Positions 7,437 to 16,621 are shown, counted from the stretch's first letter. The stretch is 64,000 nucleotides of DNA from Bacteroidaceae bacterium (GCA_017410245.1 JAFQRE010000003.1:1-64000); one strand, 5' to 3'. The notes: generated by a model not told the origin, from the sequence alone. Numbers and translations are program-made.

Positions 7437-9851
7437 TTATAAGATTATTACTTTGTTCATCGTGTTGTCGCGAGAGGTAATGGTCTCAACCAAATATGTG
7501 CCACGAGGCATATCTTCAACGGCTATAGTTGTTGATGTGTTTGCTATATTGGTAATGCTTCGTACCAATGCACCTTGCAGGTTGTATATGTTTATCGATA
7601 GGATTTCTTCTTGAGCCGATACGATGATGTGTTGTGTAGCAGGGTTGGGGTAGAGTGTGCATTGTGTTGCAGCTACCTTGTCGAGGCCGGTCTCCTTGGT
7701 GAGTGTGAAGTTGATGATGTCGCGCAACTGTGTCATTGCTCCATTGCGGTTGTCGCTGTACCACAATGAGCACATATAGGTCTCTCCTTCTATACCATCG
7801 TCGAAACTCCAACGGTGTGTGAAGTCGATGGTTTCACCTTGTTTGATGGTCATAAACTCACTATTGTCAAACGATGAAGTGGGAGTACCATTGTTGAAGA
7901 GCACCCATGCACGTATTTGTCCGCTGTAGTCTTCACCGTTGTTGGTAATGCTATATTGTACCTCGAGCTGGTCTTTTGCAGTATTGGTGAGTTGCATATT
8001 GCTCACTTGTAGGTCGATGCTTGCAGGCTCGGCCAATACGGTGATAGGTAGGGCTTCGCTTAATTTCTTCTTCTTGCTGTCGGTAATAAAGATGCAGTAG
8101 TCGCCTTTGGCAACACCTATTTTGATGGGTATTTCAAGAACTATCTCACTGCCGGCAGGAATGGCGAGGGCTATAGCATCGCTCTTGCGTTGCTCAAACT
8201 TACCTTTGCTCTCATATATAGATACGTGTATCGAACCGAAATACTCATATATACGAGTATTGCTCATTGTGATTGTGAAGGTGGTAAATCGGTTGCTATA
8301 AATCTTATCGTTGTTGCACACCACCGATGTTGCCCATATTTCGCCTTCGGTGTCGCTGTTGATGGTTGCTTGGCCGTTTTCTACAATCACATTGTAGAAC
8401 GGTGCTGCGGCAGGATTAATGCCAACGTGCTTCCAAGTATCTTGTCCGGTACTGTGTGCGAGGTACATACGATAGGTACCATCGGCAAGTGTAGTGGGGA
8501 GGTTGAACTTGAGAGTCACTTTGCCCTTATTGTTGCTGCCCGGTATGGTGAGATCGCCGCAAGCAATAGTTTCAATGAGTTGGTTATTGGTATCGTGCAA
8601 CATAAAACCTATACTGAAAGATGCTGAATGCCAACCTCCATTGGTCAGCGATGAAGCCAAAGCCTCAAGCTCTTCGCCGAGGGTGTAGGTGCCGGGCGCG
8701 ATATAGAGGCTCTCGGCAGTAATTTCGATAGCAGCATTACCACCTTTGTTGGGTTGAATGCCAAAGATAGCACCTTGTCCGTTGTTGTAACCACCCTTGA
8801 AACCTCCGGTTCCTTGGTGCTCGGGGGTGAGTGCATGTAACATAAAGTATCCGTTACTCATGCCATACCAACCCCAGTTGATGTGTACATATCCGTTGCT
8901 GTTGTAGCCATCGAGTACAAAGGCATGACCTCCTTCTTCCGATTGTCCGTGATATAGAATAGGACGGTTGTTGTCTATCTCTTCTTTAATCATGCTCTCC
9001 CACTCATCAATAGTGTAGTATTTGCGATCGCGGTGAACAACCGACTTGTCATAGTTCCAATAGGTTGCCCATGCATAAGCGGCGTCGGCCGAAACGGCAC
9101 CACTTGCATTGCTGTATATCATATCTACCGAGCGCCCTACGTGATACATCAGTGTTGCTACAGCATTGCACTCCTCTTCGGTGCTAAGAGAGCTGTAAAC
9201 GGGTGTCATAACGTCCCATTGGTAGGTTGTATTGGCAAAGTCTATTGTTTCGTCTTGGCTGCCATTCATGATGAGTTTTTCGCCTACACCATGCTCAGGC
9301 CATTTGTGGTGATACATAATCTGCGCCATTGCTGTGGCTACGCAACCGGTGGCGCAACGAGTAGAGCCGCCATACATGGGGCATAGGTTGTTGAAGGGTG
9401 CATCTTGTCCCCAGCGAGCCTCTACAAGTGGCGCTACATCTTTGTCGAAAAGCGACTGACGTACATCTTGTGCAGCTCGTTTCTGCGAAGTGCGTGCCAA
9501 GGCTATCTCTTGTTGATATTGATCTATCCAATAGCGCATATTGTCGGGCATATTGTTGTAGTCGAAGTTGCCTTCGTCGCTATATCCCAATATGGTATTG
9601 TCGGCCATATCGTCACCGGCTACTATTACAAAACCATTGTTTTCTCCACGATTGAACACATATATCTCGTTGTCGTTGGCTGTATATGCTATTGTGAGAG
9701 CATTGCCGGGCAAGCGTTTCATAGATGTGGGTTGTGACAATAAAAAGTTGTTGGCAAGGTCAAGAGCTTCGTTTTGACTGATTTCTCGAGCATTGACTTG
9801 TAGCAGTGTCGTTGCTGTCAATAAGAGAAAGAATGTGAAAAATTTCTTCAT
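7437..9851 (-). CDS. Secreted C10 family (streptopain-like) cysteine protease with T9SS sorting domain
   Basis: The 804-residue protein has a signal peptide (1-21), a Spi-type propeptide (about 22-140), and a C10 papain-like catalytic domain. The catalytic Cys is C170 in CATGCVATAMAQIMYHH and the catalytic His is H309 in EEGGHAFVLDGY, followed by the HINWGWYG motif that carries the oxyanion-site tryptophans. After about residue 380 come Ig-like beta modules, and the C-terminus (about 735-804, LYPNPATQHI ... YNLQGALV ... GTYLVE) is a type A T9SS sorting domain. It is therefore exported through Sec, crosses the outer membrane by T9SS and ends on the surface or outside. A TATCTTCG box at 9906-9899 is a possible -7 element; read-through from the RNA gene upstream is also possible. 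Confidence 0.93.
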   Translation of the reverse strand: MKKFFTFFLLLTATTLLQVNAREISQNEALDLANNFLLSQPTSMKRLPGNALTIAYTANDNEIYVFNRGENNGFVIVAGDDMADNTILGYSDEGNFDYNNMPDNMRYWIDQYQQEIALARTSQKRAAQDVRQSLFDKDVAPLVEARWGQDAPFNNLCPMYGGSTRCATGCVATAMAQIMYHHKWPEHGVGEKLIMNGSQDETIDFANTTYQWDVMTPVYSSLSTEEECNAVATLMYHVGRSVDMIYSNASGAVSADAAYAWATYWNYDKSVVHRDRKYYTIDEWESMIKEEIDNNRPILYHGQSEEGGHAFVLDGYNSNGYVHINWGWYGMSNGYFMLHALTPEHQGTGGFKGGYNNGQGAIFGIQPNKGGNAAIEITAESLYIAPGTYTLGEELEALASSLTNGGWHSASFSIGFMLHDTNNQLIETIACGDLTIPGSNNKGKVTLKFNLPTTLADGTYRMYLAHSTGQDTWKHVGINPAAAPFYNVIVENGQATINSDTEGEIWATSVVCNNDKIYSNRFTTFTITMSNTRIYEYFGSIHVSIYESKGKFEQRKSDAIALAIPAGSEIVLEIPIKIGVAKGDYCIFITDSKKKKLSEALPITVLAEPASIDLQVSNMQLTNTAKDQLEVQYSITNNGEDYSGQIRAWVLFNNGTPTSSFDNSEFMTIKQGETIDFTHRWSFDDGIEGETYMCSLWYSDNRNGAMTQLRDIINFTLTKETGLDKVAATQCTLYPNPATQHIIVSAQEEILSINIYNLQGALVRSITNIANTSTTIAVEDMPRGTYLVETITSRDNTMNKVIIL

Positions 9852-9938
9852 GGTTATGCGGCGTTTATATATTGTTGCAACTTGTGAAATTTATTGTGCG
9901 AAGATAGCAAATATGGGTGATATAGCCTAATAAATAGC

Positions 9939-9970
9939 AAAAAAAGCACTATTGCGTAGAGCAATAGTGC
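9939..9970 (-). terminator. Terminator of the structured RNA
   Basis: On the minus strand GCACTATTGC (9970-9961) pairs with GCAATAGTGC (9955-9946) over a 5-nt loop and is followed by seven T (9945-9939). Confidence 0.88.
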
Positions 9971-10177
9971 CTATGATAAGGGTCACACCGAAGGATGCGA
10001 TGAAACTCCGACTGACAGGATTTGAGTGCTTCCGCTCCTTTGTAATCCACCGTGCTAAGCATACTCCTGAGAGTTGTGGCCCGCCATTGGAACGCAAAGC
10101 TTGTCTCGGTATTTCATAAAATTTGATGAGTTTCCCAATCTACTTGAGTGCGACCCGATGTCTATCTCATCAATGTT
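9939..10177 (-). ncRNA. Free-standing structured RNA, probable 6S-like RNA (Bacteroidales-1 type)
   Basis: A roughly 240-nt transcription unit with its own strong promoter and intrinsic terminator but no reading frame. The minus strand folds into a long interrupted rod. The closing stem is GGGTCGCAC (10156-10148) with GTGTGACCC (9988-9980). Further in, GAAACTC pairs with GAGTTTC, CCGA/GAC with GTC/TCGG, and CGTTCC with GGAGCG; two small apical hairpins sit at the far end. Size, rod shape and central bulges recall 6S RNA, which binds RNA polymerase, and the Bacteroidales-1 family thought to be its local form. It lacks the landmarks of tmRNA, RNase P RNA and SRP RNA. The family name rests on memory of general features. 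Confidence 0.6.
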
Positions 10178-10181
10178 GATA

Positions 10182-10212
10182 CAAAGATATGGTTTATAAA
10201 TGAAAAATGCAA
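10182..10212 (-). promoter_or_regulatory. Promoter of the structured RNA
   Basis: Minus strand: TTG at 10212-10210, a 20-bp spacer and TATCTTTG at 10189-10182, predicting a start near 10177. Confidence 0.85.
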
Positions 10213-10326
10213 GTGTTTTCTTGTTAAAAAATCAATTTTCTTTGCGTGTGCGCTCCTGGTTGTTCGTTTTTTAACAAAAACAACAAAATTTCTTGCCAAT
10301 TGTTATGTAATGCAAAGTAAAGATGC

Positions 10327-11007
10327 CTATTCGGCCACTTTCTCCGAGAGGTCGTGCCACAGGCGGTCGTCGGGTACGGGAGCTACCACATCTATTATAT
10401 TATGCGATACGGGGTGCTCAAAGGTGATGCGACGTGCGTGTAGCGAGATGCCTCCATCGGGGTTGGAGCGTTCGGCACCATACTTCAGGTCGCCCTTGAT
10501 GGGGCAGCCTATCTTGGCAAGTTGGCAACGTATCTGGTGGTGACGGCCTGTCTTGAGGTCTATCTCGAGCATGCGATAATTGTCGCCTGTGGCAATGAGA
10601 CGGTAGTCGAGTTCGGCTCGTTGAGCTCCGGAGCGTGCCGAGTTGTATGCAGTAGCTTTGTTGCTCTTCTCATTGCGTGTGAGATAATGCACCAGTGTGG
10701 CCTCTGGTTGCGGCGGATTGTTCTTGACAATGGCCCAATATGTTTTTTTGATAGAGCCTATGCGAAACATCTCGTTGAGTCGCGACAATGCCTTGCTTGT
10801 CTTGGCAAAGATTACCAGACCACTCACCGGACGGTCGAGACGATGTGTTACGCCAATGAATACGTTGCCCGGTTTATTGTATTTCTCTTTTATCCACTCT
10901 TTTACAATCTCGCTGAGTGGACGATCGCCGGTCTTGTCGCCTTGTACTATCTCTCGACAAGTTTTATTGACGATGATTATATGATTGTCTTCATATACTA
11001 CTTGCAT
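10327..11007 (-). CDS. RluA family RNA pseudouridine synthase
   Basis: A 226-residue enzyme containing the signature THRLDRPVSGLVIFAKT with the catalytic Asp at residue 58, and later KTGRHHQIRCQLAKIGCPI, which lines the active site. RluA-type enzymes turn specific uridines in rRNA or tRNA into pseudouridine. There is no N-terminal S4 domain, so it belongs to the short single-domain group (RluA/TruC-like); the target uridine cannot be assigned. The start at 11007 is only about 4 nt downstream of a TACCTTTG -7 box, so the mRNA appears to be leaderless. Confidence 0.9.
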   Translation of the reverse strand: MQVVYEDNHIIIVNKTCREIVQGDKTGDRPLSEIVKEWIKEKYNKPGNVFIGVTHRLDRPVSGLVIFAKTSKALSRLNEMFRIGSIKKTYWAIVKNNPPQPEATLVHYLTRNEKSNKATAYNSARSGAQRAELDYRLIATGDNYRMLEIDLKTGRHHQIRCQLAKIGCPIKGDLKYGAERSNPDGGISLHARRITFEHPVSHNIIDVVAPVPDDRLWHDLSEKVAE

Positions 11008-11011
11008 GGTG

Positions 11012-11019
11012 CAAAGGTA
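11012..11019 (-). promoter_or_regulatory. -7 box of the pseudouridine synthase gene
   Basis: TACCTTTG on the minus strand ends 4 nt before the ATG at 11007. No good -33 box is seen at the right distance, where the galE terminator lies. Confidence 0.55.
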
Positions 11020-11030
11020 CGGTTTTTCTT

Positions 11031-11072
11031 GATAAAAAGAAGAGACCGTGCATATCTCTTTGCACGATCTCT
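11031..11072 (-). terminator. Terminator of galE
   Basis: On the minus strand AGAGATCGTGC (11072-11062) pairs with GCACGGTCTCT (11051-11041), one mismatch, followed by a T-rich tail. Confidence 0.75.
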
Positions 11073-11092
11073 ATGAAGGGGTGCTTCTATTT

Positions 11093-12127
11093 CTACATGA
11101 TGCCACGTTCGCGCAGTTTCTCTTGCCAACGCCAGGCCGATGCTAAAGTGTCGTCGAGCGATTCTACAGCAGTCCAGCCCAATACGTTATTGGCTCGTTC
11201 GGGATTGGCCCACACTTGCTCAATGTCTCCTTCGCGACGACCTACAATCTTATGAGGTACGGCTACACCGGTGGCACGCTCAAACGAGTTGATGAGCTCG
11301 AGAACCGATACGCCACGACCTGTTCCCAGATTGAAAACTTCTACGTTGTCGGCTGCTTTTCTCTCGATCATGCGGTTCATGGCTATCACGTGAGCTTTGG
11401 CCAAATCGACCACGTTTATGTAGTCGCGAATACATGAGCCGTCGGGTGTGTTATAGTCATTGCCAAATACGCTCAACTCTTTGCGTATGCCCATCGCTGT
11501 CTGGGTGAGGTAGGGTATGAGGTTCTGAGGAACACCTAAAGGCAACTCGCCAATCTCGGCCGAAGGGTGTGCGCCGATGGGGTTGAAGTAGCGTAGTAGA
11601 ATGGCGCGGAATGGCGCACCGGCATGTATGGTGTCGTTGATAATCTCTTCGCATATCTGCTTGGTATTGCCGTAGGGCGAGAGGGCGGGTTTGATGGGTG
11701 CCGACTCATCTACCGGCAGTATGTCGGGTTGCCCGTAAACAGTACATGATGAAGAGAATACAATCCCTTTGACATCAAATTGTGGCATAAGATCGAGCAG
11801 GTTAAGTAGTGAAACCAAGTTGTTGCGGTAGTAGAGTAGGGGTTTTTGTACCGATTCGCCAACAGCCTTGCTTGCGGCAAAGTGTATGATGCCCTCAATG
11901 CCGGGATACTTGGTAAATACAGCTTGCATGCCCTCTTTGTCGTTGCAATCGAGGCGCTCGAATGCGGGACGAACACCTGTGATGCGCTCTATGCCATCGA
12001 TGACGTTCTCGTTTGAGTTTGAGAGGTTATCTACTATGATAACTTCATAACCAGCATTTTGCAATTCTACTGCGGTGTGTGAGCCTATGTAACCGGCTCC
12101 TCCTGTGACCAAAATTCTTTTTCCCAT
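11093..12127 (-). CDS. galE: UDP-glucose 4-epimerase
   Basis: A 344-residue extended short-chain dehydrogenase. The NAD-binding loop TGGAGYIGSHT is at residues 8-18; the catalytic set includes Ser at about 126 (SSSCTVYG) and the YxxxK pair Y152/K156 in SPYGNTKQ. GalE interconverts UDP-glucose and UDP-galactose for galactose use and for surface glycans. Length and motifs match the family, including the GTGRGVSVLELI and WANPERANNVLGW segments near the end. A TACTTTTG sequence at 12197-12190 may be its -7 box, leaving a leader of about 60 nt. A terminator follows before the next gene. Confidence 0.95.
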   Translation of the reverse strand: MGKRILVTGGAGYIGSHTAVELQNAGYEVIIVDNLSNSNENVIDGIERITGVRPAFERLDCNDKEGMQAVFTKYPGIEGIIHFAASKAVGESVQKPLLYYRNNLVSLLNLLDLMPQFDVKGIVFSSSCTVYGQPDILPVDESAPIKPALSPYGNTKQICEEIINDTIHAGAPFRAILLRYFNPIGAHPSAEIGELPLGVPQNLIPYLTQTAMGIRKELSVFGNDYNTPDGSCIRDYINVVDLAKAHVIAMNRMIERKAADNVEVFNLGTGRGVSVLELINSFERATGVAVPHKIVGRREGDIEQVWANPERANNVLGWTAVESLDDTLASAWRWQEKLRERGIM

Positions 12128-12348
12128 AAAAATTATACTTATTGTGTGTTGCTAATGTGTAGCTCATAGCCTTGTGTCGCTATAGTGTACAAAAGTAGTA
12201 AAATTAATTTTTAATAACCATGTTTTGAGCCCAAAATATTGTATATAATGTGTAGTTACTCTCAAAAGATTATCTTATGTTAAGACTCTATGATTAAATT
12301 CTTCAAAAAATAAAAAAAAGTTAAAGTGAAAGAATTTGGCGATATATG

Positions 12349-12379
12349 TTTGAATATTTATGAATATTTGGTAAATTTG
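12349..12379 (+). promoter_or_regulatory. Promoter of the first Omp28-like gene
   Basis: TTTG at 12349-12352, 19 bp, TAAATTTG at 12372-12379. The 5' UTR is long, about 130 nt, and AT-rich; the rest of the gap from 12128 shows no gene. Confidence 0.8.
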
Positions 12380-12514
12380 CAATCGAAAAGTGTAACTGTG
12401 TTATATACAAGAAAAAAGTTATCAAACAAAGATGAAATCTGTCAAAAAGGTTCTTTGTGTAGAGTCATTGTTACTCTTTTTTATTGATAGTTTAACCCAT
12501 ATAATACCACGTAA

Positions 12515-14464
12515 ATGAAAAAGATTTTTACCAAAAGCTTAGTACTTACAGTACTTTCTTTTGCGATGTGTTTTACAATGCATGCGCAAAATTCATGGAA
12601 TTTACATCAAGGTTCGAATGAGCGTTCGGCAGCACCCGCCCAGACTACTGCCGGAGGAAGTGAAATCATTTTGGGCCATTGTAGTGTTTATGATCAAATA
12701 TGGCCTTATGACGGTATCTCGCTGTCGTACGATGCTCGTGTAGGTGTGGGTATCAAGTTGCCCACCGAAATGATTGAGATGTACGAAGGCTGTATTATTT
12801 CGGCTATGTATGTAGGTTGGGACGTAGAGACTGAAGGCGCGAATTATGAGTGCTTCGTACGTCAAGGTTCATTCAATGGCGAAGACCTTACAACAGGCTC
12901 GGGTTCGGTAGTTTTCGGTTGGAATAGAATCGAACTCAACTCTGTTCCTCTCATAGCAGGTCAAGATTTGTGTGTAGGATTCTATACCGACTTGAAGAAG
13001 AATGTATGTAGTATCCCCAATATTTATCCCGGAAATACTCCTAATAGTATCTTCCTTTATAGTGGAGAAACTGATAATAATGGTAATGAATTGTGGTATG
13101 ACATGCACCGCGTAGAGGGTATGGCCAAAATGCCTATCATGCTTGTGTTGATGGATCGTAATGGCAAGTATGCCAATATGGTAGATATTACTTCATTCCG
13201 TGCAAATACTGTTGTGTGGCGAGACGACCAACACTCTGCTGAAATTCGTTTGAAGAATCTTGGCTCAAACGAGGTGTCGAAATTCACTGTATTATCTTCG
13301 TTTGATGGTATGGAGATGGAAGATGTTGTGTTGTTGGAAGAGCCTATTCTCAATGCCGATGAGATAAGAGTAAGTATTCCTATCTATTGTTTGGGTACAG
13401 GTGTACACAATTTTGTAGTTACAGAGGTGAACGATGTGACTACTAATTATCGCGATACAGTCTCTTTCGAGATGATTGGTGTGCCATACGACCTCGATGG
13501 TGTTTATACAAAACTTCCGTTGATTGAGTATTTTGTTTCGGAAGAGTCATATATGGTGCCTAATTACTTGGATAAGATGTTCTGGCCCGGTTTTAAAGAT
13601 TATGAGGATAGATTTAATCTCGTATTTCATCATACTGATGATAAATATATGTGGGGTGATAATGAAGCTTTGTTGCAAATGTTGTCATTGGCCAACAACG
13701 ATTCATCTTTGATATTAGTGCCCGGCTTTACTGTAGACCGTTCAGATCATATGGAGTATTTGGCAACTCTTCATGGCTCTCCATTCCACTATGGTACTCC
13801 ATTCCCCGAGCACGTTAGCCCTATGTGGGAAGGTCTTATAGACGATCCTACTTTTGCTTCGGTAAATGTCAATGCTACTTATGAAGAAGAGAGTGAAAAG
13901 GTGAAAATCACAGTGTCGGGTGATGTGGCAGAAGGTATAATGCCCGATGGTGAGCCTCTATATCTTACAGTATATCTTATGGAGAAAAATGTATTGAGTA
14001 TGGACCAAAAATTCTGGGACGACAATGATAAGGCCGAACACTCGGGCGAGTATACACATAAAAACGTTGTACGTGATATTCTCACTCCTTATTGGGGCGA
14101 GGAGCTTGCTCAAACCGGTGGTGAGTATAGCATGACATTTGAGGCCGATACTTATTCGGACTATAATTTGAATAATTTGTTTGTTGTAGCATTCCTCAAT
14201 CGTGGTGAAAATAAGCATCACATGAGTCGTCAAATCATCAATAGTGCCAAAGGCTCGATAAATGGTCTTGAGGCTGTAGGTAGCATCACAACCGACAAGA
14301 GTGTAACAATGGTGGTTCTCGACGGTGCTGTTTATGTAAACGGCACAACTGAAAATGTTGAGGTATTTAACCTTGCCGGTGCTCAAGTTGCCAATGGCTC
14401 ATTGGCCGATGGCGTTTATCTCGTAAGATGCAACGATGTTGTAGGTAAAGTTTTGGTTAGATAA
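12515..14464 (+). CDS. Omp28-like secreted protein with degenerate thioredoxin motif and T9SS sorting domain
   Basis: A 649-residue secreted protein with a signal peptide (MKKIFTKSLVLTVLSFAMCF ... HAQ) and a C-terminal type A T9SS-like sorting domain (NVEVFNLAGAQV ... GVYLVR). The central part, from about residue 330 (LPLIEYFVSEESYMVPNYLDK), aligns with the Omp28/thioredoxin-fold domain of the next gene. Where that protein has CENCP, this one has SYMVP (residues 345-349), so both redox cysteines are gone. It may keep a binding role. The genes share overall layout and length and are probably tandem duplicates. Function is unknown; the location is likely the cell surface or outer-membrane vesicles. 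Confidence 0.8.
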   Translation: MKKIFTKSLVLTVLSFAMCFTMHAQNSWNLHQGSNERSAAPAQTTAGGSEIILGHCSVYDQIWPYDGISLSYDARVGVGIKLPTEMIEMYEGCIISAMYVGWDVETEGANYECFVRQGSFNGEDLTTGSGSVVFGWNRIELNSVPLIAGQDLCVGFYTDLKKNVCSIPNIYPGNTPNSIFLYSGETDNNGNELWYDMHRVEGMAKMPIMLVLMDRNGKYANMVDITSFRANTVVWRDDQHSAEIRLKNLGSNEVSKFTVLSSFDGMEMEDVVLLEEPILNADEIRVSIPIYCLGTGVHNFVVTEVNDVTTNYRDTVSFEMIGVPYDLDGVYTKLPLIEYFVSEESYMVPNYLDKMFWPGFKDYEDRFNLVFHHTDDKYMWGDNEALLQMLSLANNDSSLILVPGFTVDRSDHMEYLATLHGSPFHYGTPFPEHVSPMWEGLIDDPTFASVNVNATYEEESEKVKITVSGDVAEGIMPDGEPLYLTVYLMEKNVLSMDQKFWDDNDKAEHSGEYTHKNVVRDILTPYWGEELAQTGGEYSMTFEADTYSDYNLNNLFVVAFLNRGENKHHMSRQIINSAKGSINGLEAVGSITTDKSVTMVVLDGAVYVNGTTENVEVFNLAGAQVANGSLADGVYLVRCNDVVGKVLVR

Positions 14465-14480
14465 TATTACAAATCGCATA

Positions 14481-14517
14481 ATCATGGTGTGCTCTTACCA
14501 AGCACACCATGATTTTT
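14481..14517 (+). terminator. Terminator or attenuator between the two Omp28-like genes
   Basis: ATCATGGTGTGCT (14481-14493) pairs perfectly with its complement (14501-14513), followed by TTTT. The next ATG is only 20 nt beyond the arm and no promoter is visible between, so it probably lets part of the transcription through. Confidence 0.8.
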
Positions 14518-14533
14518 AAAATACGTAAACATC

Positions 14534-16426
14534 ATGATTAAAAAGATTATTGCAGCTGCATTGCTGTGTGTGTCGATGTCGGTATCGGCACAAGAGACGG
14601 TACACTATGGCTATGCACCCGATGTAATGGCCGAGGCCGATATGGTGGCTCAAGGTCAAGGAGCCAATGGTTTCTTGGCAGGACTTATTTGTCTTGACCC
14701 CTCTATTGACCCCGTAATGGCACGTCTTGAGGGTCATCAAATCTTGGGTGTAAGATGTTATCTTCGCTCGGAGCATGCGCAAGCCCGCCAGAAACGTTCG
14801 TATATAATGCACAAGACATCGCCCGATGCCGAGCCTACCAAAAAAGTGTGTGACTTTGCAGAGGGTTGGAACGAAGTATATTTCGATGAGCCTTTGACCA
14901 TTGGAACGACCCCTATCTATGTGGGTATGCAAGTATATGAGCAACGTGGTCAAGCACACCCCTTTGTCTCTTATGGCTCGGCCAGTGTCCCCGGAGCATG
15001 TTGGATAAACCTCAACAACGAAGGTTGGGTAGAATACAATGGACGTGGTACTTTGCTCATTCAAGCTATTCTTGACAACGAGTCGGCTGTACTTCTCGAA
15101 GATATGGTGTATGCACAAGTGGCTACAACTCCACAAACAGTTGCTCCCTCTGAGACTTTTGATTGCGAGGTCTATTTCAATAACTACACCGATGGAGAAG
15201 TGAGCAGCATAGAGTTGCAAACACTGGGTCAAGGCGATGCTACTCCTTATGTGACAGAGGTAGTATTTGATACACCTCTTGCTGCCCACGAAGGCCGCAA
15301 TATACCTATGGAGATATATGCCGGTAGCGAGACCGGTGTGAGCCAATGGGTACAACTTACCGTGAGCAAAATAAATGGCGAAGAGGCACAAGCCGCTTGT
15401 CCAGGCTTGTCATATCACTATGTAACAGTAGATGCCTTCCAACGTGTACCTCTTGTAGAGGAGTTCACAAGCCAAAATTGTGAAAACTGTCCTTTTATGA
15501 TATATTATCTCGACAAGGCTATGCATGAATATGAGGGCGAGTTGGTGTATGTTACACACCACACAGGTTTTGTTAATGACTTCTTTACCAAACCCGGTGA
15601 GGAGGAGTTGCTCTATCTCTTTGGTGGTCAAACAACATTCAACCCTGCAGTTATGTACGACCGTCGTGTATTCCCCGATAAGAATACTCCTATCATAGGT
15701 GCTTCTGTGGCCGAGACTACCCCTTATACCGAGGCTTTTAATATGATAGCTCCTATGATTGCAATGGCCGAGGCAAATATCGAATTTACTCATGATGCCG
15801 ATGCACAAACATTGGCATGTACCGTAAGCGGCCGTGTCAATAGCGAGATGGCTGCCGCTGGTATCAACACCTATCTGTCGGTATATCTTGTAGAGGATAG
15901 TATTCCTGTTAGTGATTTTTATTTCCAGAAAGGCCTTGATGACACCGAAGAAGAGGGCGCACCTGCCGATTTGAAAGAGTCGTTCCGTCACAATGGTGTG
16001 AAACGTCACGTGTTTACCGAGCCTTTGGGCAACTTGCTCAGCCTTGGCGCAAACAATGACTATTCGATAAGTTTCGATGCCATTTCGCTCGATCCCCAAT
16101 GGAATCTTGATAATTGCCGTCTTGTAGCTCATGTACACAAGGTGAACAAAGATGATATGTATGACAATGAAGTGCTCAACGCATCGCAAAAGTGGATTAC
16201 CACAGCCGGTGCCGTAGAGGGCGTGGCTCAAGACAGAGAGATTGTACGTTTTGCAGTTAATCCCGATCGCACCATAGCCTACTCGGCCGACGTGAAGAGC
16301 TGTCGTATCTACAACTTGCAAGGTCAATATATTTCGGCCAATTCGCGTCTTATCCCCGGTGTCTATGTTATAGAATATAAGACTCAGGCAGGAAATCGCG
16401 GTACATACAAGTTGCTTGTCAAATAA
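14534..16426 (+). CDS. Omp28-like secreted protein with CxxC thioredoxin motif
   Basis: A 630-residue protein with a signal peptide (MIKKIIAAALLCVSMSVSAQ), N-terminal beta domains, a thioredoxin-like Omp28 domain from about residue 300 and a C-terminal T9SS-like tail (SCRIYNLQGQYI ... GVYVIEYKTQ). The active-site-like motif VEEFTSQNCENCPFM has Cys at 316 and 319. Omp28 proteins of oral and gut Bacteroidales are outer-membrane or surface proteins of uncertain role; the CxxC suggests a thiol-redox or metal site. It lies 69 bp behind its degenerate paralogue and shares its promoter through an attenuating hairpin. Confidence 0.82.
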   Translation: MIKKIIAAALLCVSMSVSAQETVHYGYAPDVMAEADMVAQGQGANGFLAGLICLDPSIDPVMARLEGHQILGVRCYLRSEHAQARQKRSYIMHKTSPDAEPTKKVCDFAEGWNEVYFDEPLTIGTTPIYVGMQVYEQRGQAHPFVSYGSASVPGACWINLNNEGWVEYNGRGTLLIQAILDNESAVLLEDMVYAQVATTPQTVAPSETFDCEVYFNNYTDGEVSSIELQTLGQGDATPYVTEVVFDTPLAAHEGRNIPMEIYAGSETGVSQWVQLTVSKINGEEAQAACPGLSYHYVTVDAFQRVPLVEEFTSQNCENCPFMIYYLDKAMHEYEGELVYVTHHTGFVNDFFTKPGEEELLYLFGGQTTFNPAVMYDRRVFPDKNTPIIGASVAETTPYTEAFNMIAPMIAMAEANIEFTHDADAQTLACTVSGRVNSEMAAAGINTYLSVYLVEDSIPVSDFYFQKGLDDTEEEGAPADLKESFRHNGVKRHVFTEPLGNLLSLGANNDYSISFDAISLDPQWNLDNCRLVAHVHKVNKDDMYDNEVLNASQKWITTAGAVEGVAQDREIVRFAVNPDRTIAYSADVKSCRIYNLQGQYISANSRLIPGVYVIEYKTQAGNRGTYKLLVK

Positions 16427-16450
16427 TATTAATGCTACTTTATATCAAGG

Positions 16451-16487
16451 CTTGCAAATGCACATCGTGCATTTGCAAGTTTTTTTA
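16451..16487 (+). terminator. Terminator after the Omp28-like pair
   Basis: CTTGCAAATGCAC (16451-16463) pairs with its near-complement ending at 16479, followed by eight T. Confidence 0.9.
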
Positions 16488-16509
16488 TTGATAAAAGTAT
16501 GTTGCTCTA

Positions 16510-16540
16510 TTGCACGTTAGAAGATGATTTTGTAACTTTG
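16510..16540 (+). promoter_or_regulatory. Promoter of the rplY operon
   Basis: TTG at 16510-16512, 20 bp, TAACTTTG at 16533-16540. The leader to the rplY ATG is about 77 nt. Confidence 0.82.
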
Positions 16541-16621
16541 CACCGCTTTTTGAAAATACCGTGTGATGGGAAATTAAGGAGCAACAAAAACTTAATTTTG
16601 AGTAACACAAAAATTTAAACA

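Noticed and set aside
9939-10177. The RNA gene as tmRNA, RNase P RNA or SRP RNA
   Set aside because: No tRNA-like ends or tag reading frame, no conserved RNase P core, and no SRP apical loop.
15410-16327. 305-codon frame antisense to the second Omp28-like gene
   Set aside because: Shadow of a real gene; no start signal or promoter.
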